Assembly (NCBI RefSeq): GCF_027921445.1
Contig: NZ_CP115667.1
Span: forward strand, 124,001 to 188,000
DNA: 64,000 nucleotides
Source of the DNA: Peptoniphilus equinus
GTDB taxonomy: Bacteria > Bacillota > Clostridia > Tissierellales > Peptoniphilaceae
Direction: 5' to 3'
Shown: positions 9,214 to 18,089 of the stretch, in pieces
Numbering within the stretch: the first letter of the stretch is position 1
Layout: every line of letters starts with the position of its first letter
Position numbers and translations under genes: made by a program
Notes under the pieces: model-generated
Database searches by the model: none
Told to the model about the DNA's origin: nothing
The model's input: the letters and a program-made list of their open reading frames with translations, nothing else

Positions 9214-11677
9214 AGCTTATATAAGGCGTCTTGCAAAAAGTATTTTAAATGCAAATAAAAGTAGGAGAAATATTCTCTTATTAGCAATTGCTTTGACTTC
9301 TATACTATTTACAAGTCTATTTTCCGTAGCCTTAGGTTTAGGAAAAAGCATGGAAACCCAAACGATGAAAACTGTGGGGTCAATCAGCCATGGCTCTTTT
9401 AAAGAACTTTCTGACAAAGACATAAGTATTTTATCCAAGGATAAAGACATAAAGGAATTTTCAATAAGAGAGAAAGTTGGTATTCTTGATGATGAAAAAA
9501 TAAGTGCAGAACTATCCTATATAGATAACAATGGATTTGAATGGTCGCTAATAGAAAAAGTTAAAGGGAAATTTCCTGAAAAAGAAAACGACGTATTTAT
9601 AGATTTAGCAACTGCAAAAAAGTTAGGTTATAAGGGTGAAATTGGAGAAGAGATAGAAATTCCATACAGTATTGAAAAACCTTACACAGGAGAGATTATT
9701 GAAAAGAAAAGTGATAAATTTATTATATCTGGAACTTTTCAAAGTCCTATTGACTCCAATGTTGGTGTAGGACAAATTTACTTATCGAAATCCTATGTGG
9801 ATAAATTATTACTACCAGATACGAATAACGATATGGAAGTAATGCTAAAAAACTCTTTTATGATAAAAGATAAACTCTTAAAAATAGCAGAGAGGAATGG
9901 ATATAAAGTAGCAGATAGCCCTGGAAATTTATCTGATAAAGAAATAAGAATTGGTGTTAATTTTGCTTATATTTTATCTAGAGGTGATAACGCAGACTTT
10001 TTGATATTTTTACACGCATTACTTTTATTAATTTTAGTAATGATTGCAGGATTTTTAATTATCAATAATATATTTAAAATATCTGTAAATGAAGATATAA
10101 ATTTAATTGGACTACTTAAAACAATTGGTATGACAAAAGTTCAAGTTAAAAAGCTTGTTCATTTAGAATCTTTTATAGTTTCAATCCCATCTATAATAAT
10201 AGGAAACGCCATAGGTATTTCTATTGGTAAAATAATTTTAAATAAAATATTTTCTACTAATGTAATGCTAGCGAATATAAATCTATCATTAGCCTTAATA
10301 TTATTAGTTATACTTTTCTCTACCATATTTACTTTATTAACTGTTTTTCTATCCGTTATGAGTCCAGCAAGGTATGCGGCAAAAGTTTCTCCAATAGATG
10401 CTAGTAAATATAATGAAACTCAAGTAAAAAAGAAATACAAAAGTAATTCTATTTCACTAGGAAAACTTGCAAAAAGACAAGTATTTTCCAATAAATTTAG
10501 ATTTGTTTCAATTGTTCTTTCTATGAGTTTATCTGCTGTTATTTTGAACAGTGTCTTAACTTATACAGACAATATTGATCTAGAAAAGGGGATTTCTGAT
10601 GTAATTGCAACGGACTATAATATAGCAAGCCCAAAATATTTTAGGTATATGTACTCAGGAAGTGAAGACGGTATTAATGAAAAGTATATCGGTGAAATAG
10701 AAAACCATAAAGGATTTAAAAGTGGAGGTGCCTTATATTCATACGGTTATGAGTACACATATCCGGATATAAAAATAGAAGACAATAAAGTTGCTCCAAT
10801 ATTATTGGGAATAGATGACTATTTAATAAACAAACAAAAATTTATAGATGGAGATTTTGATAAAGATAAATGGCAAACTGGAAATTATGTCATTGTAGGT
10901 GAAGATAGCGATAAGAAATCTTCATTTAAAGCTGGCGATAAAATAAAGATCAAAGTAAAAAATAGCATTAAAGAAGTCCAAATTATGGGAAATATTAATT
11001 ATAATTTTTCCGATGGATTGAGATATTATCCTATTATCCAGGAAAATCAATTTGATGAGTCTAGCCCTGAGTTAGATTTAGAATATTTTTATTTAAATCC
11101 TAATTTGTACAAAGAACTCACAGGCGATAATAGTATAATGTCCTATGGATTTGATGTAGAAGATAGTGAAAAGGAAAATTTTGATAAGTTATTAAAATCT
11201 TTTGAAAATGAACCAGGATTTTCCTATGACTCAAGAGATCTTCAAATAAAGTCTTTTAAAGATTTCAAAAATCTTATAGAATTTGTGGGTTATAGTTTAT
11301 CTATAGTATTATTCTTAATATCTGTACTGAATTTTATAAATGTTATTGCTACTGAAATTTTGAGAAATATGGTGAACTTATCAATCCTTGAAGCAATTGG
11401 AATGACAAAGAAAAATATTAAAAAATATTTGGTGAAAAAGAATTTGATTTATTCTTTCTGTGGATTAGTATTTTCTTTCATTATTATGCTTCTTGTAGAT
11501 AAATATATCTTGATGGATTTTATGGAACAAACTAAGTGGACTTCTTATAAATTTGTAATCACGCCACTTATTCTTGTAAACTTTGTAAATATAATCATTG
11601 GAGTAATATTTACTGGAAAGTTTTATGAAAAGCACAGCCAAAATAGTCTTGTAGATAGAATAAGAAGTTTAGAATAA
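9197..11677 (+). CDS. FtsX-family ABC permease, two-domain
   Basis: 826 residues with a duplicated FtsX architecture: a membrane segment near residue 30, an extracellular domain of about 200 residues, three membrane segments to about 395, then a second membrane segment, another large extracellular domain and three C-terminal segments. This eight-segment plan differs from the ten-segment BceB plan. The start was chosen at [11 protein letters not shown], preceded by GGTGG; the longer frame starts within the ATPase gene. Together with its kinase and regulator it probably forms a sensing or defence module against membrane-active peptides; the substrate cannot be read from sequence. Confidence 0.88.
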   Translation: MKVKNRAYIRRLAKSILNANKSRRNILLLAIALTSILFTSLFSVALGLGKSMETQTMKTVGSISHGSFKELSDKDISILSKDKDIKEFSIREKVGILDDEKISAELSYIDNNGFEWSLIEKVKGKFPEKENDVFIDLATAKKLGYKGEIGEEIEIPYSIEKPYTGEIIEKKSDKFIISGTFQSPIDSNVGVGQIYLSKSYVDKLLLPDTNNDMEVMLKNSFMIKDKLLKIAERNGYKVADSPGNLSDKEIRIGVNFAYILSRGDNADFLIFLHALLLLILVMIAGFLIINNIFKISVNEDINLIGLLKTIGMTKVQVKKLVHLESFIVSIPSIIIGNAIGISIGKIILNKIFSTNVMLANINLSLALILLVILFSTIFTLLTVFLSVMSPARYAAKVSPIDASKYNETQVKKKYKSNSISLGKLAKRQVFSNKFRFVSIVLSMSLSAVILNSVLTYTDNIDLEKGISDVIATDYNIASPKYFRYMYSGSEDGINEKYIGEIENHKGFKSGGALYSYGYEYTYPDIKIEDNKVAPILLGIDDYLINKQKFIDGDFDKDKWQTGNYVIVGEDSDKKSSFKAGDKIKIKVKNSIKEVQIMGNINYNFSDGLRYYPIIQENQFDESSPELDLEYFYLNPNLYKELTGDNSIMSYGFDVEDSEKENFDKLLKSFENEPGFSYDSRDLQIKSFKDFKNLIEFVGYSLSIVLFLISVLNFINVIATEILRNMVNLSILEAIGMTKKNIKKYLVKKNLIYSFCGLVFSFIIMLLVDKYILMDFMEQTKWTSYKFVITPLILVNFVNIIIGVIFTGKFYEKHSQNSLVDRIRSLE

Positions 11678-11702
11678 CATTTTTTATGTTAACCAGAAAT
11701 AA

Positions 11703-11736
11703 AAAAGGCTGTGAGTATTGAAACTCATAGCCTTTT
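11703..11736 (+). terminator. Intrinsic terminator after the ABC permease
   Basis: Stem AAAAGGCTGTGAGT / ACTCATAGCCTTTT (one G-T wobble) just after the permease stop, ending in a short T run. It marks the end of the cargo operon and lies near the right side of the AT-rich element. Confidence 0.75.
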
Positions 11737-11808
11737 ATCTTGCCACCTAAAGACTCTCTAAATCAGTTTTTCTAAAATCCCTAATTCAACGAGCCTTAAG
11801 GCGGACTT

Positions 11809-11997
11809 TTAGTTCTTGTTTAATTTTCGTGGTATAAATGGTGTCAATTCATCTTTGTCCATCGTCGTGGCGGCAATGTCAAGGCCTATGTTTACAAAAT
11901 CCTCATTGTTCCACGCTATCTTATAATTGTTTTCCCGGAGCAGTAGCACCGGAACTAAAACGCCAATGCGTTTATAGCCGTCAATCAAGCAATGATT
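11809..11997 (-). pseudogene. Truncated Doc/Fic-family toxin remnant
   Basis: Reading the minus strand from 11997 gives about 62 residues beginning NHCLIDGYKRIG and ending KLNKN before a stop. This matches the C-terminal part of death-on-curing toxins, whose catalytic motif is HxFxDGNKRxG; here the Asn of the motif is Tyr. The 5' half is missing and an in-frame stop lies directly upstream, so the gene cannot be functional. No antitoxin is seen. It is a scar at the junction between the AT-rich element and the chromosome. Confidence 0.7.
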
Positions 11998-12003
11998 TTA
12001 AAT

Positions 12004-12036
12004 AAAAAAGGAAGTTCACCATTGAACTTCCTTTTT
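12004..12036 (-). terminator. Terminator of the encapsulin operon
   Basis: Symmetric hairpin AAAAAGGAAGTTC / GAACTTCCTTTTT with T runs on both strands, about 15 bases past the encapsulin stop. It could also serve rightward transcripts leaving the element. Confidence 0.8.
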
Positions 12037-12051
12037 GTGTTTCATTGTTTG

Positions 12052-12846
12052 TTACTTCGTAAATGCGACAATCTTATCCGGATCTAACACACGGAGGGTA
12101 AACGACTCGGTTGCAAAAAGGGTGAGTTCCGTGCCGTTTTCATTGTCATAGCCGATGGCGAAGTCTTGGCCTACGGTAAATTCCAGATCCTCATCTTTGG
12201 ATGGGAACATAACGGCACCGGTGACGACTTTGGAGCGAATGATTTGCCCGCCGATGAGTTTTTGCACGGTATCCATCAAGTGAGCGCCTTCATAGACGGT
12301 ATTCAGCCTGTCGTAAACGTCTTTGGAGACGACCAGATCGTAAGGCATGGCTACATAGGCATTCATCAGGGCATACTTGGCGTCGCCTATAGCTTTTAAA
12401 AGGCCGTTGGCGTCTTTGCCGAGTTTGATTTTGTGACCGGCTGAAGGAATGAGACCGGCAATGCCGGCGGCTTTGTTGCCGTTATAAATGGACTCTTCTT
12501 CGTAGAGCGCCAGTTTTTCACAAGCTTCTTCCAGCGGAGCCAAGTCGATGTCTTTGGCACCGCGGTGAAGGTTGTCCAGTTCCCATTCATTTAGTTTGAA
12601 GTTGATCCGTGCTTCGACCAGGCGCTGTACTTGATACAGTCCGGCGCAGACTTCGTTTTCTTTGACGGGGCTGATCTCTTCCAGTCGACCTTCATCGACG
12701 ACCGTGTAGTCCAGACCTTTCGGTCCGTTCACCTTGAGGACGCGGCGGCCGGATAATATATTTTTAAATACCGACGTGGCTGCCTCGTCAATTTCAGACC
12801 AAGCGGCTTTGGAAATCGGAGCTGCTGTGCGTTTTAAAAAATCCAT
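12052..12846 (-). CDS. Encapsulin nanocompartment shell protein
   Basis: 264-residue HK97-fold shell protein of encapsulin family 1, recognised by its N-terminus (FLKRTAAPISKAAWSEIDEA), the middle NFKLNEWELDNLHRGAKDID and the C-terminal FTVGQDFAIGYDNENG and ESFTLRVLDPDKIV. Such proteins self-assemble into protein cages that load cargo through a short C-terminal peptide. The AAGGAG ribosome site precedes the ATG. The encapsulated ferritin gene ends only 9 bases upstream in the same orientation, and its C-terminus carries a loading peptide, so the pair should form an iron-storing compartment. Confidence 0.93.
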   Translation of the reverse strand: MDFLKRTAAPISKAAWSEIDEAATSVFKNILSGRRVLKVNGPKGLDYTVVDEGRLEEISPVKENEVCAGLYQVQRLVEARINFKLNEWELDNLHRGAKDIDLAPLEEACEKLALYEEESIYNGNKAAGIAGLIPSAGHKIKLGKDANGLLKAIGDAKYALMNAYVAMPYDLVVSKDVYDRLNTVYEGAHLMDTVQKLIGGQIIRSKVVTGAVMFPSKDEDLEFTVGQDFAIGYDNENGTELTLFATESFTLRVLDPDKIVAFTK

Positions 12847-12855
12847 AGGAGCTCC

Positions 12856-13194
12856 TTAAAGTTGTCCAATATTCAGCGAGCCGTCTTCTGACTCGTCTTC
12901 GGCATGCGTTTCAGCGTCCATAATGGAGCCTTCTACAAAGAGATAGGTGCGCATATGCTCATCCCATCCTTCCTGGTTACGGCGAAGCCATTCCAGGGTC
13001 ATCATGGCATGTTCCATTTCTTCTTTTGCGTTGTGCCACATGATGTCTTTGAGCTCCGGATCTGATGCGACGGCTACGCGTTGTGCGTACCAGTCCACTG
13101 CTTCCACTTCTTCTTTAAAACTGTTCAGTGCGCGAATAATATCTCGATCTTTATCGGATAGTTCAGTTGCGACTTCATGATAATCATTAGGCAT
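12856..13194 (-). CDS. Encapsulated ferritin-like cargo protein (EncFtn)
   Basis: 112-residue ferritin-like cargo that oxidises Fe(II) for storage inside the encapsulin shell. By eye-alignment with the Rhodospirillum rubrum protein, the ferroxidase residues Glu29, Tyr36, Glu59 and His62 are all present (KEEVEAVDWYAQR and NAKEEMEHAMMTLEW). An acidic linker leads to the C-terminal loading peptide DGSLNIGQL, close to the canonical GSLxIGSL type. The start was chosen at the ATG with AAGGAG seven bases upstream; an upstream extension of the frame is not protein-like. It is first gene of the two-gene operon. Confidence 0.93.
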   Translation of the reverse strand: MPNDYHEVATELSDKDRDIIRALNSFKEEVEAVDWYAQRVAVASDPELKDIMWHNAKEEMEHAMMTLEWLRRNQEGWDEHMRTYLFVEGSIMDAETHAEDESEDGSLNIGQL

Positions 13195-13232
13195 AATAAT
13201 CTCCTTTTTTCGAACAAATAGCTTACATGGTC

Positions 13233-13259
13233 TGTATACCCAAGCCAGCATGATCTCAA
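13233..13259 (-). promoter_or_regulatory. Promoter of the EncFtn-encapsulin operon
   Basis: On the minus strand a TATACA -10 (13233-13238) sits in the context TGGGTATACA, which recurs before yihY and the FUSC gene. A TTGAGA -35-like hexamer lies 15 bases upstream, or GTTGAG at 16. No obvious Fur-box palindrome was seen. Confidence 0.4.
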
Positions 13260-13293
13260 CGAGGTCGGCGAAGAAAACAACAGATAAGAGTGG

Positions 13294-14418
13294 TTAAAGG
13301 GTTCCGTTCGGCGTCCAACTATTCAAAGTCTCCAGTCGATTGACTACCCATGGGTAGTCGGCATCGGCTTTTTTGATGTCCCGAATTTGATCACGATATT
13401 TGCCGCCTTCAGCGATGTCACTGTAGAGATACACACGGGTGGTGCCATCCTTTTTATCTACGAAGGTAGGATGAAGGATAAAGGAGGTGAGGACAGTGTG
13501 TTGATCCTTTTTTTCGAAATTTAGCTCCACAAAGACACCGGACTCAACGCCTCGATGAGGCAGCCATTCGAAGCGTTGATTGGAGACGGCGTTGCCCATG
13601 GAGTAGATGGCAAAGCGAGGCGTCTTGCCGGGGACGGCATGTGCTCTTTGAAGTACGTGAGGATGAGAGCCGAGCACCACATCCACGCCGTAATCTAACA
13701 GCAAGGATTCGATGGCCACTTGCCGCGGTGTGGGTTCTTCGGCGTATTCTATACCACCGTGGGTATAGGCCAGGATCACATCGGCACCGAGACTTCTCAA
13801 ATTTTGAATTTCACCGATGAGGACGTCGTGTTCCGAAGGCGTGAGCAGCAGACGCTCTTCAGGGGAGAGTTGGCCGTCTAGACCGTTTAAAAGATCGGTG
13901 GTGGCCATCAGACCGATGGCAATGCCGTTTACTGTGAGAATTTTCGGCGGCTCTTGCGGCTTTTTAGTGCCGAAGTAGGTGAGACCGTAGTCTTTGATGG
14001 CATCCTGAGTCGTGAAGACACCTTCCATGCCGGTGTCCAAACAGTGGTTGTTGGAAGTGGATAGGGCATCGAAGCCGGCATCTTTCAAGCCCTCCAAGGC
14101 TTCTTGCGGCGTGTTGAAGAGCGGGTGACCGGCGGGAGAACGATGGGGATTGATGGTGGTTTCCAAATTGCCGATAGCAAGATCCGCCCCCTGAATGTAC
14201 TCTTTGACGAATTCAAACTGATTGAAATCACCACCTCTGTAGGTTGGCTCATGGTACATAATGTCGCCAGTGGCCCAGACTTTGGCATGGTAGGTGGGAG
14301 CATCGGTGCTTTTCTGTAAGGTCGGCTCGCCTTTTGACGGTGCGTCTGCGACCCTGCCGGTGCAGCTCGTAAGGATCAGTATGCATAATAGGGTGAGATA
14401 TAGAGATCGAGTTTTCAT
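13294..14418 (-). CDS. CapA-family lipoprotein (poly-gamma-glutamate type phosphoesterase fold)
   Basis: 374 residues with a lipoprotein signal (MKTRSLYLTLLCILILTSC, lipidated Cys19) followed by a CapA metallophosphatase-like domain. Motifs in order are WATGDIMYHE, IGNLETTI, STSNNHCLD, YTHGGIEYAE and LGSHPHVLQ, covering the expected metal-ligand positions. In Bacillus CapA anchors or releases poly-gamma-glutamate, but no capB or capC is nearby and the fold also serves other wall polymers. The start giving the lipoprotein signal was chosen over an upstream TTG. It is probably a surface-anchored enzyme of unknown substrate. Confidence 0.85.
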   Translation of the reverse strand: MKTRSLYLTLLCILILTSCTGRVADAPSKGEPTLQKSTDAPTYHAKVWATGDIMYHEPTYRGGDFNQFEFVKEYIQGADLAIGNLETTINPHRSPAGHPLFNTPQEALEGLKDAGFDALSTSNNHCLDTGMEGVFTTQDAIKDYGLTYFGTKKPQEPPKILTVNGIAIGLMATTDLLNGLDGQLSPEERLLLTPSEHDVLIGEIQNLRSLGADVILAYTHGGIEYAEEPTPRQVAIESLLLDYGVDVVLGSHPHVLQRAHAVPGKTPRFAIYSMGNAVSNQRFEWLPHRGVESGVFVELNFEKKDQHTVLTSFILHPTFVDKKDGTTRVYLYSDIAEGGKYRDQIRDIKKADADYPWVVNRLETLNSWTPNGTL

Positions 14419-14459
14419 AGTTTCATTATAGAGGACCAATGAGAGGAAAACAAAAGAAA

Positions 14460-14479
14460 AACCGGAGCAATCTCCGGTT
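14460..14479 (-). terminator. Terminator of the OpuC-type operon
   Basis: AACCGGAG / CTCCGGTT hairpin; on the minus strand it is followed by TTTTCTTTTG. It lies 14-33 bases past the last permease gene. Confidence 0.75.
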
Positions 14480-14492
14480 GATGGTACGTATT

Positions 14493-15143
14493 TTAAGGAT
14501 GTTTTGTCGCAGAGCGCGGCTGCAATTTTTTCTCCACCATCCCGAGAAGTACGTCGGCGAGGATGGCCATCAGAGCTGTCGGCAACGCACCTGCTACAAT
14601 GATGGCTTGGCCGTTCGCAACGTTGATGCCTCGGGTGATGATATCGCCCAGTCCGCCGGCGCCGATAAAGGTGCCGATGGCGGTGACGCCGATGGCCACG
14701 ACCAGAGCGTTACGAATGCCGCCCATGATGACGGCGATGGACAGCGGAATCTCCACCTTAAAGATGGACTGCATCCGAGTCATCCCCATGCCCCTGGCCG
14801 CATCTAAGATGTTGGGTTCAATGGACTGAATGCCGGTGACGGTGTTTTTGATCACCGGCAGGAGGGAGTAGAGGAACACCGCCACAATGACAATGTTGGC
14901 GCCGATGCCGAGGCCGAGCATTAAAATGGCGAGCATAGCCAGGGACGGTATGGTCTGGAGCACGTTGGCAAAGCCGATGACTACGCCGGACAGTTTGCCT
15001 TTATTGGCGATAAAAAACCCGAGGGGAATTCCCACCAGACAGGCAAAGAGTACGCCATAGACAGAAATGAGAAAGTGGCGTAGAAATTGTTCCAGCACAT
15101 AGCCGGCGTTAATGGAGTAGTAGTAAAGAATATCCTGAATCAT
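14493..15143 (-). CDS. opuCD: Osmoprotectant ABC transporter permease (OpuCD-like)
   Basis: 216-residue membrane protein with about five to six membrane segments and the EAA-type coupling loop (ILDAARGMGMTRMQ). It is a member of the glycine betaine/carnitine/choline uptake permeases. It is last gene of a four-gene operon and overlaps the binding-protein gene by 4 bases (ATGA). It pairs with the OpuCB-like permease to form the channel. The symbol follows operon order and family; CB and CD could be exchanged. Confidence 0.85.
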   Translation of the reverse strand: MIQDILYYYSINAGYVLEQFLRHFLISVYGVLFACLVGIPLGFFIANKGKLSGVVIGFANVLQTIPSLAMLAILMLGLGIGANIVIVAVFLYSLLPVIKNTVTGIQSIEPNILDAARGMGMTRMQSIFKVEIPLSIAVIMGGIRNALVVAIGVTAIGTFIGAGGLGDIITRGINVANGQAIIVAGALPTALMAILADVLLGMVEKKLQPRSATKHP

Positions 15144-16081
15144 TGTACGCCTCCCAGTTCGTTTACACGCGCCTCAAAATACTTGTGAGCCTTAAGGAAA
15201 TCTTGGGCTACGACTTGAGGCTCCACCAGATCTTCGTCGCTGGTTTTGTTCATTCGCTGCATATCGTCGCTGGAAATACTGCCGGCCAGGGCGTTTAAAA
15301 TGACATCCAACTCAGGGTATTTCTCCACAATGGCTCGCGATGCCACCGGCGAAGCGTCGTATGGGGGAAAGAGTTGTCGATCGTCCTCAAGCAGTGTGAG
15401 ACCGTAGGAGTTGATTCGTCCGTCGGTGGAATAGCCCAGGACGACGTCCATTTCGCCGTTATTAATGGCGGAGTAGACCAAAGCGATTTCCATCGGATAG
15501 ATATTTTTAAAAGCGAAGCCGTAAAGCTCTTGGAAACCTTCATAACCGTCGCCGGGGCGCTGTATCCACGACGTGTCGACGCCGACTTTTAACGTGTCTT
15601 TCAGCGCCTCCAAGTCGGAGACTTTGGTGAGATTGTGAGCTTTGGCAAAATCGTCTTTCACCATAAAGGCGTAGGTGTTTGCGAAGCCGTAAGATGGATA
15701 CCACACGCGGTCGAAGCGGTCAAGATAGGCGTCTTGCACCAGCTTTAAAGCTTCGTCGGGATCTTTCACCGGTTCCATCCCAAGCTCCCCGGTCAACGAC
15801 GTGCCGGTGTACATGGCACTGCTCATGTTCACATCGCCCTTGGTCATGGCGGTGTGGACGAGGATCGTCGAGCCTAAGTTGTTGACGATATTGGTTTTTA
15901 AATCGGTGTGATGATGAATCATCTCTACGATCATGTGGGCGAGAATTTGCCGTTCCGTCGTGTTGCCGGCGGCGATGACGACTTGAGTGTCAGTGTTGCC
16001 GCCAAGACCCGGAAAGCTGCATCCGGTGAGCGCGACAAGCAGTACGACCGCTAACGATAAAGTGGGCACAGTATGTTTCAC
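15140..16081 (-). CDS. opuCC: Osmoprotectant-binding lipoprotein (OpuCC-like)
   Basis: 313 residues with a lipoprotein signal (AVVLLVALTGC) and a type-II periplasmic-binding fold of the OpuAC/ProX-like family (VVIAAGNTTERQILAHM, VGVDTSWIQRPGDGYEGF, VVLGYSTDGRINSYGL, ending MNKTSDEDLVEP). It delivers quaternary amine osmolytes to the two permeases. Unlike Bacillus opuC order, it lies between the two permease genes, as is usual for the four-gene type. It overlaps both neighbours by 4 bases, showing tight translational coupling. Confidence 0.9.
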   Translation of the reverse strand: MKHTVPTLSLAVVLLVALTGCSFPGLGGNTDTQVVIAAGNTTERQILAHMIVEMIHHHTDLKTNIVNNLGSTILVHTAMTKGDVNMSSAMYTGTSLTGELGMEPVKDPDEALKLVQDAYLDRFDRVWYPSYGFANTYAFMVKDDFAKAHNLTKVSDLEALKDTLKVGVDTSWIQRPGDGYEGFQELYGFAFKNIYPMEIALVYSAINNGEMDVVLGYSTDGRINSYGLTLLEDDRQLFPPYDASPVASRAIVEKYPELDVILNALAGSISSDDMQRMNKTSDEDLVEPQVVAQDFLKAHKYFEARVNELGGVQ

Positions 16082-16713
16082 TTGGCACCTCCTGAGCGTT
16101 TGTAGGGTGAGAGCACCTTTTCCACTTGAGCTAAGATGAAGTCGGCAAGAAGCGCCATGATACTTACAGGGATGGTGCCCCAGACAATCATCGGCGGCAC
16201 GTAGTTGTTCAGGCCGTTGAAGATGTAGTCGCCGAGACCGCCGGCCCCGATGTAGCTTGCCAAGGTGGCCCAGGCAATGACATAGACGGCGCTCAAACGA
16301 ATCCCCGACATAATGACCGGCAGTGCCAAGGGAATCTTCACCTTAAAAAGAATTTGAGACTCACGCATCCCCATGCCTTTGGCCGCATCGACAATGTTGG
16401 CCTCAACGCCGACAATCCCGAGATAGGTATTGCGTAAAATAGGCAGAAGGGAGTAGATGAACAGGGCGATAATGGCAGGGCCTTTGCCCACGCCGATGAG
16501 CGTGATCAGAGACAGCAGTGCAAAGGACGGAATGGTCTGGAGGACGGAGGCAACGGCCATGACACACTTCGATGCCACGGGATTTTTTGAGATGAGTATG
16601 CCCACCGGCACCGCCACAATCACGCCGAGGGCCAACGCCGCCATGGCGATGGTCAGATGCTCCCCGCACTTCAGTAAAATATCGCTGAAATTTTGCTGCA
16701 AAAATTCAATCAT
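16078..16713 (-). CDS. opuCB: Osmoprotectant ABC transporter permease (OpuCB-like)
   Basis: 211-residue permease with five or six membrane segments and a coupling loop EANIVDAAKGMGMRESQ near residue 115. It is close in length and motif layout to the second permease of the operon (EPNILDAARGMGM), consistent with gene duplication. It overlaps the ATPase gene upstream by 8 bases and the binding-protein gene downstream by 4. Confidence 0.87.
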   Translation of the reverse strand: MIEFLQQNFSDILLKCGEHLTIAMAALALGVIVAVPVGILISKNPVASKCVMAVASVLQTIPSFALLSLITLIGVGKGPAIIALFIYSLLPILRNTYLGIVGVEANIVDAAKGMGMRESQILFKVKIPLALPVIMSGIRLSAVYVIAWATLASYIGAGGLGDYIFNGLNNYVPPMIVWGTIPVSIMALLADFILAQVEKVLSPYKRSGGAK

Positions 16714-17917
16714 TGCCGGTCACCTTCGCTTCCTCCGTGAGTTTTTTAAGCTCTTCAGACGATGCGGTATCGGTCACGATGGCGTCCTCTGAGGTACTTG
16801 CGGTATCGTCCCAGAGGTTTTCATAGATGGTATCGACGATGCTTGCCCGTGTGACAATGCCCACGAGGTTGCCGGCATCGTCCACCACAGGGAGATTTTT
16901 GCTCTTGAGTTTATAGATTTGGTGAATGGCTTCAATGACTCGAGTGGTGTTTAAAATAGGCTGCACCGGGCGCATAATCGCCTCGATGGGCAAGGCGCGC
17001 CGTCCGCTTCGGCCCAAGTCAAAAATGTCCAGATACCCTAAAAGTTTTCCGGATTCTTCGGTGACATAGAGCATATCCACGCGGCGCTCGCGCATGAGCT
17101 TGATGGCGTCGAAGGTGGACGTTTGGGTCGTGCAGTGCACCGGCTCTTTTAGCATGATGGTTTCGATGGTGTTGTAGGACGTCTTGGCTTCATTGAGTTT
17201 TTCTTCGCCGAGAAGTTCTCTGACATAGTCGGTGGCAGGGTTCTTTAAAATATTTTCTGGAGTATCCTCCTGAATCACATGGCCCTTGTCCATGATGACG
17301 ATGCGGTCGGAGAGCTGCAGAGCTTCGTCCATGTCGTGCGTGACAAAAACGACGGTCTTGCCAAGCTCCCGTTGGAGGGATTTAATCAGAGATTGGAGTG
17401 AGTTTCGCGTGATGGGATCCAGCGCACCGAAAGGCTCGTCCATGAGGATGATATCCTGGTCTGCGGCGAGGGCGCGGATGACGCCGATACGCTGCTGCTG
17501 ACCGCCGGAGAGTTCCGACGGATAGCGATCTAAGTACTCTACCGGAAGATCCACCCGTTTGATGAGGTTCTCGGCAATGGGGCGAAGTTTCGACTCGTCC
17601 CATCCGAGGAGTTTGGGCACCATGACGATGTTCTCATAAATAGTCATGTGGGGCATCAGCCCGATCTGTTGGATGACATAGCCGATTTTTCGGCGTAGAT
17701 TCACCGGATCGTCGTCTTTGATGTTGGTGCCGTCAATGAGGATTTCACCTCGGGTAGGCTCGTTCATGCGGTTTATCATCCGCATACAGGTTGTCTTTCC
17801 GGAGCCGGAGGTGCCGATAAAGCACACGAACTCGTTGTCTTCAATAGTGATGTTGACATCTTCCACAGCCACTTTATGACCGGGATAAATTTTGGCTACA
17901 TTTTTAAATTCAATCAT
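16706..17917 (-). CDS. opuCA: Osmoprotectant ABC transporter ATPase with tandem CBS domains (OpuCA-like)
   Basis: 403 residues: ATPase with Walker A GTSGSGKTT, signature [15 protein letters not shown] and Walker B IILMDEPFGALDP, then two CBS domains from about residue 250 (LMRERRVDMLYVTEE, KSKNLPVVDDAGNLVGIV). CBS pairs in this family gate uptake in response to ionic strength, and in some Firmicutes bind c-di-AMP. The start was chosen at MIEFKNVAKIYPG, preceded by AGGAAGG; an upstream frame extension of 48 residues has no support. It is first gene of the operon. Confidence 0.92.
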   Translation of the reverse strand: MIEFKNVAKIYPGHKVAVEDVNITIEDNEFVCFIGTSGSGKTTCMRMINRMNEPTRGEILIDGTNIKDDDPVNLRRKIGYVIQQIGLMPHMTIYENIVMVPKLLGWDESKLRPIAENLIKRVDLPVEYLDRYPSELSGGQQQRIGVIRALAADQDIILMDEPFGALDPITRNSLQSLIKSLQRELGKTVVFVTHDMDEALQLSDRIVIMDKGHVIQEDTPENILKNPATDYVRELLGEEKLNEAKTSYNTIETIMLKEPVHCTTQTSTFDAIKLMRERRVDMLYVTEESGKLLGYLDIFDLGRSGRRALPIEAIMRPVQPILNTTRVIEAIHQIYKLKSKNLPVVDDAGNLVGIVTRASIVDTIYENLWDDTASTSEDAIVTDTASSEELKKLTEEAKVTGND

Positions 17918-17996
17918 AACGTACCTTCCTAATGTACGGGGGTTACGATGTACAAAACCGAGGGCCGGGTCTTCACACCGGAACGGTTCTATAACT

Positions 17997-18025
17997 ATCA
18001 TAACATATAATAAAATGGCACTTAA
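17997..18025 (-). promoter_or_regulatory. Likely promoter of the OpuC-type operon
   Basis: Minus-strand TTAAGT (18020-18025), a 17-base spacer and TATGAT (17997-18002). This leaves an untranslated leader of about 75 bases containing G+C-rich complementary stretches but no RNA family recognised. Confidence 0.45.
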
Positions 18026-18089
18026 GGAAAATCCCACGCGGCAGCATATAGCTGTGAGCAATCATGATATAATACAAAGGAGGTGAACT

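Noticed and set aside
14439-14829. Plus-strand open frames opposite the OpuCD-like gene
   Set aside because: Antisense shadows of a clear permease gene with full motifs; no ribosome site.
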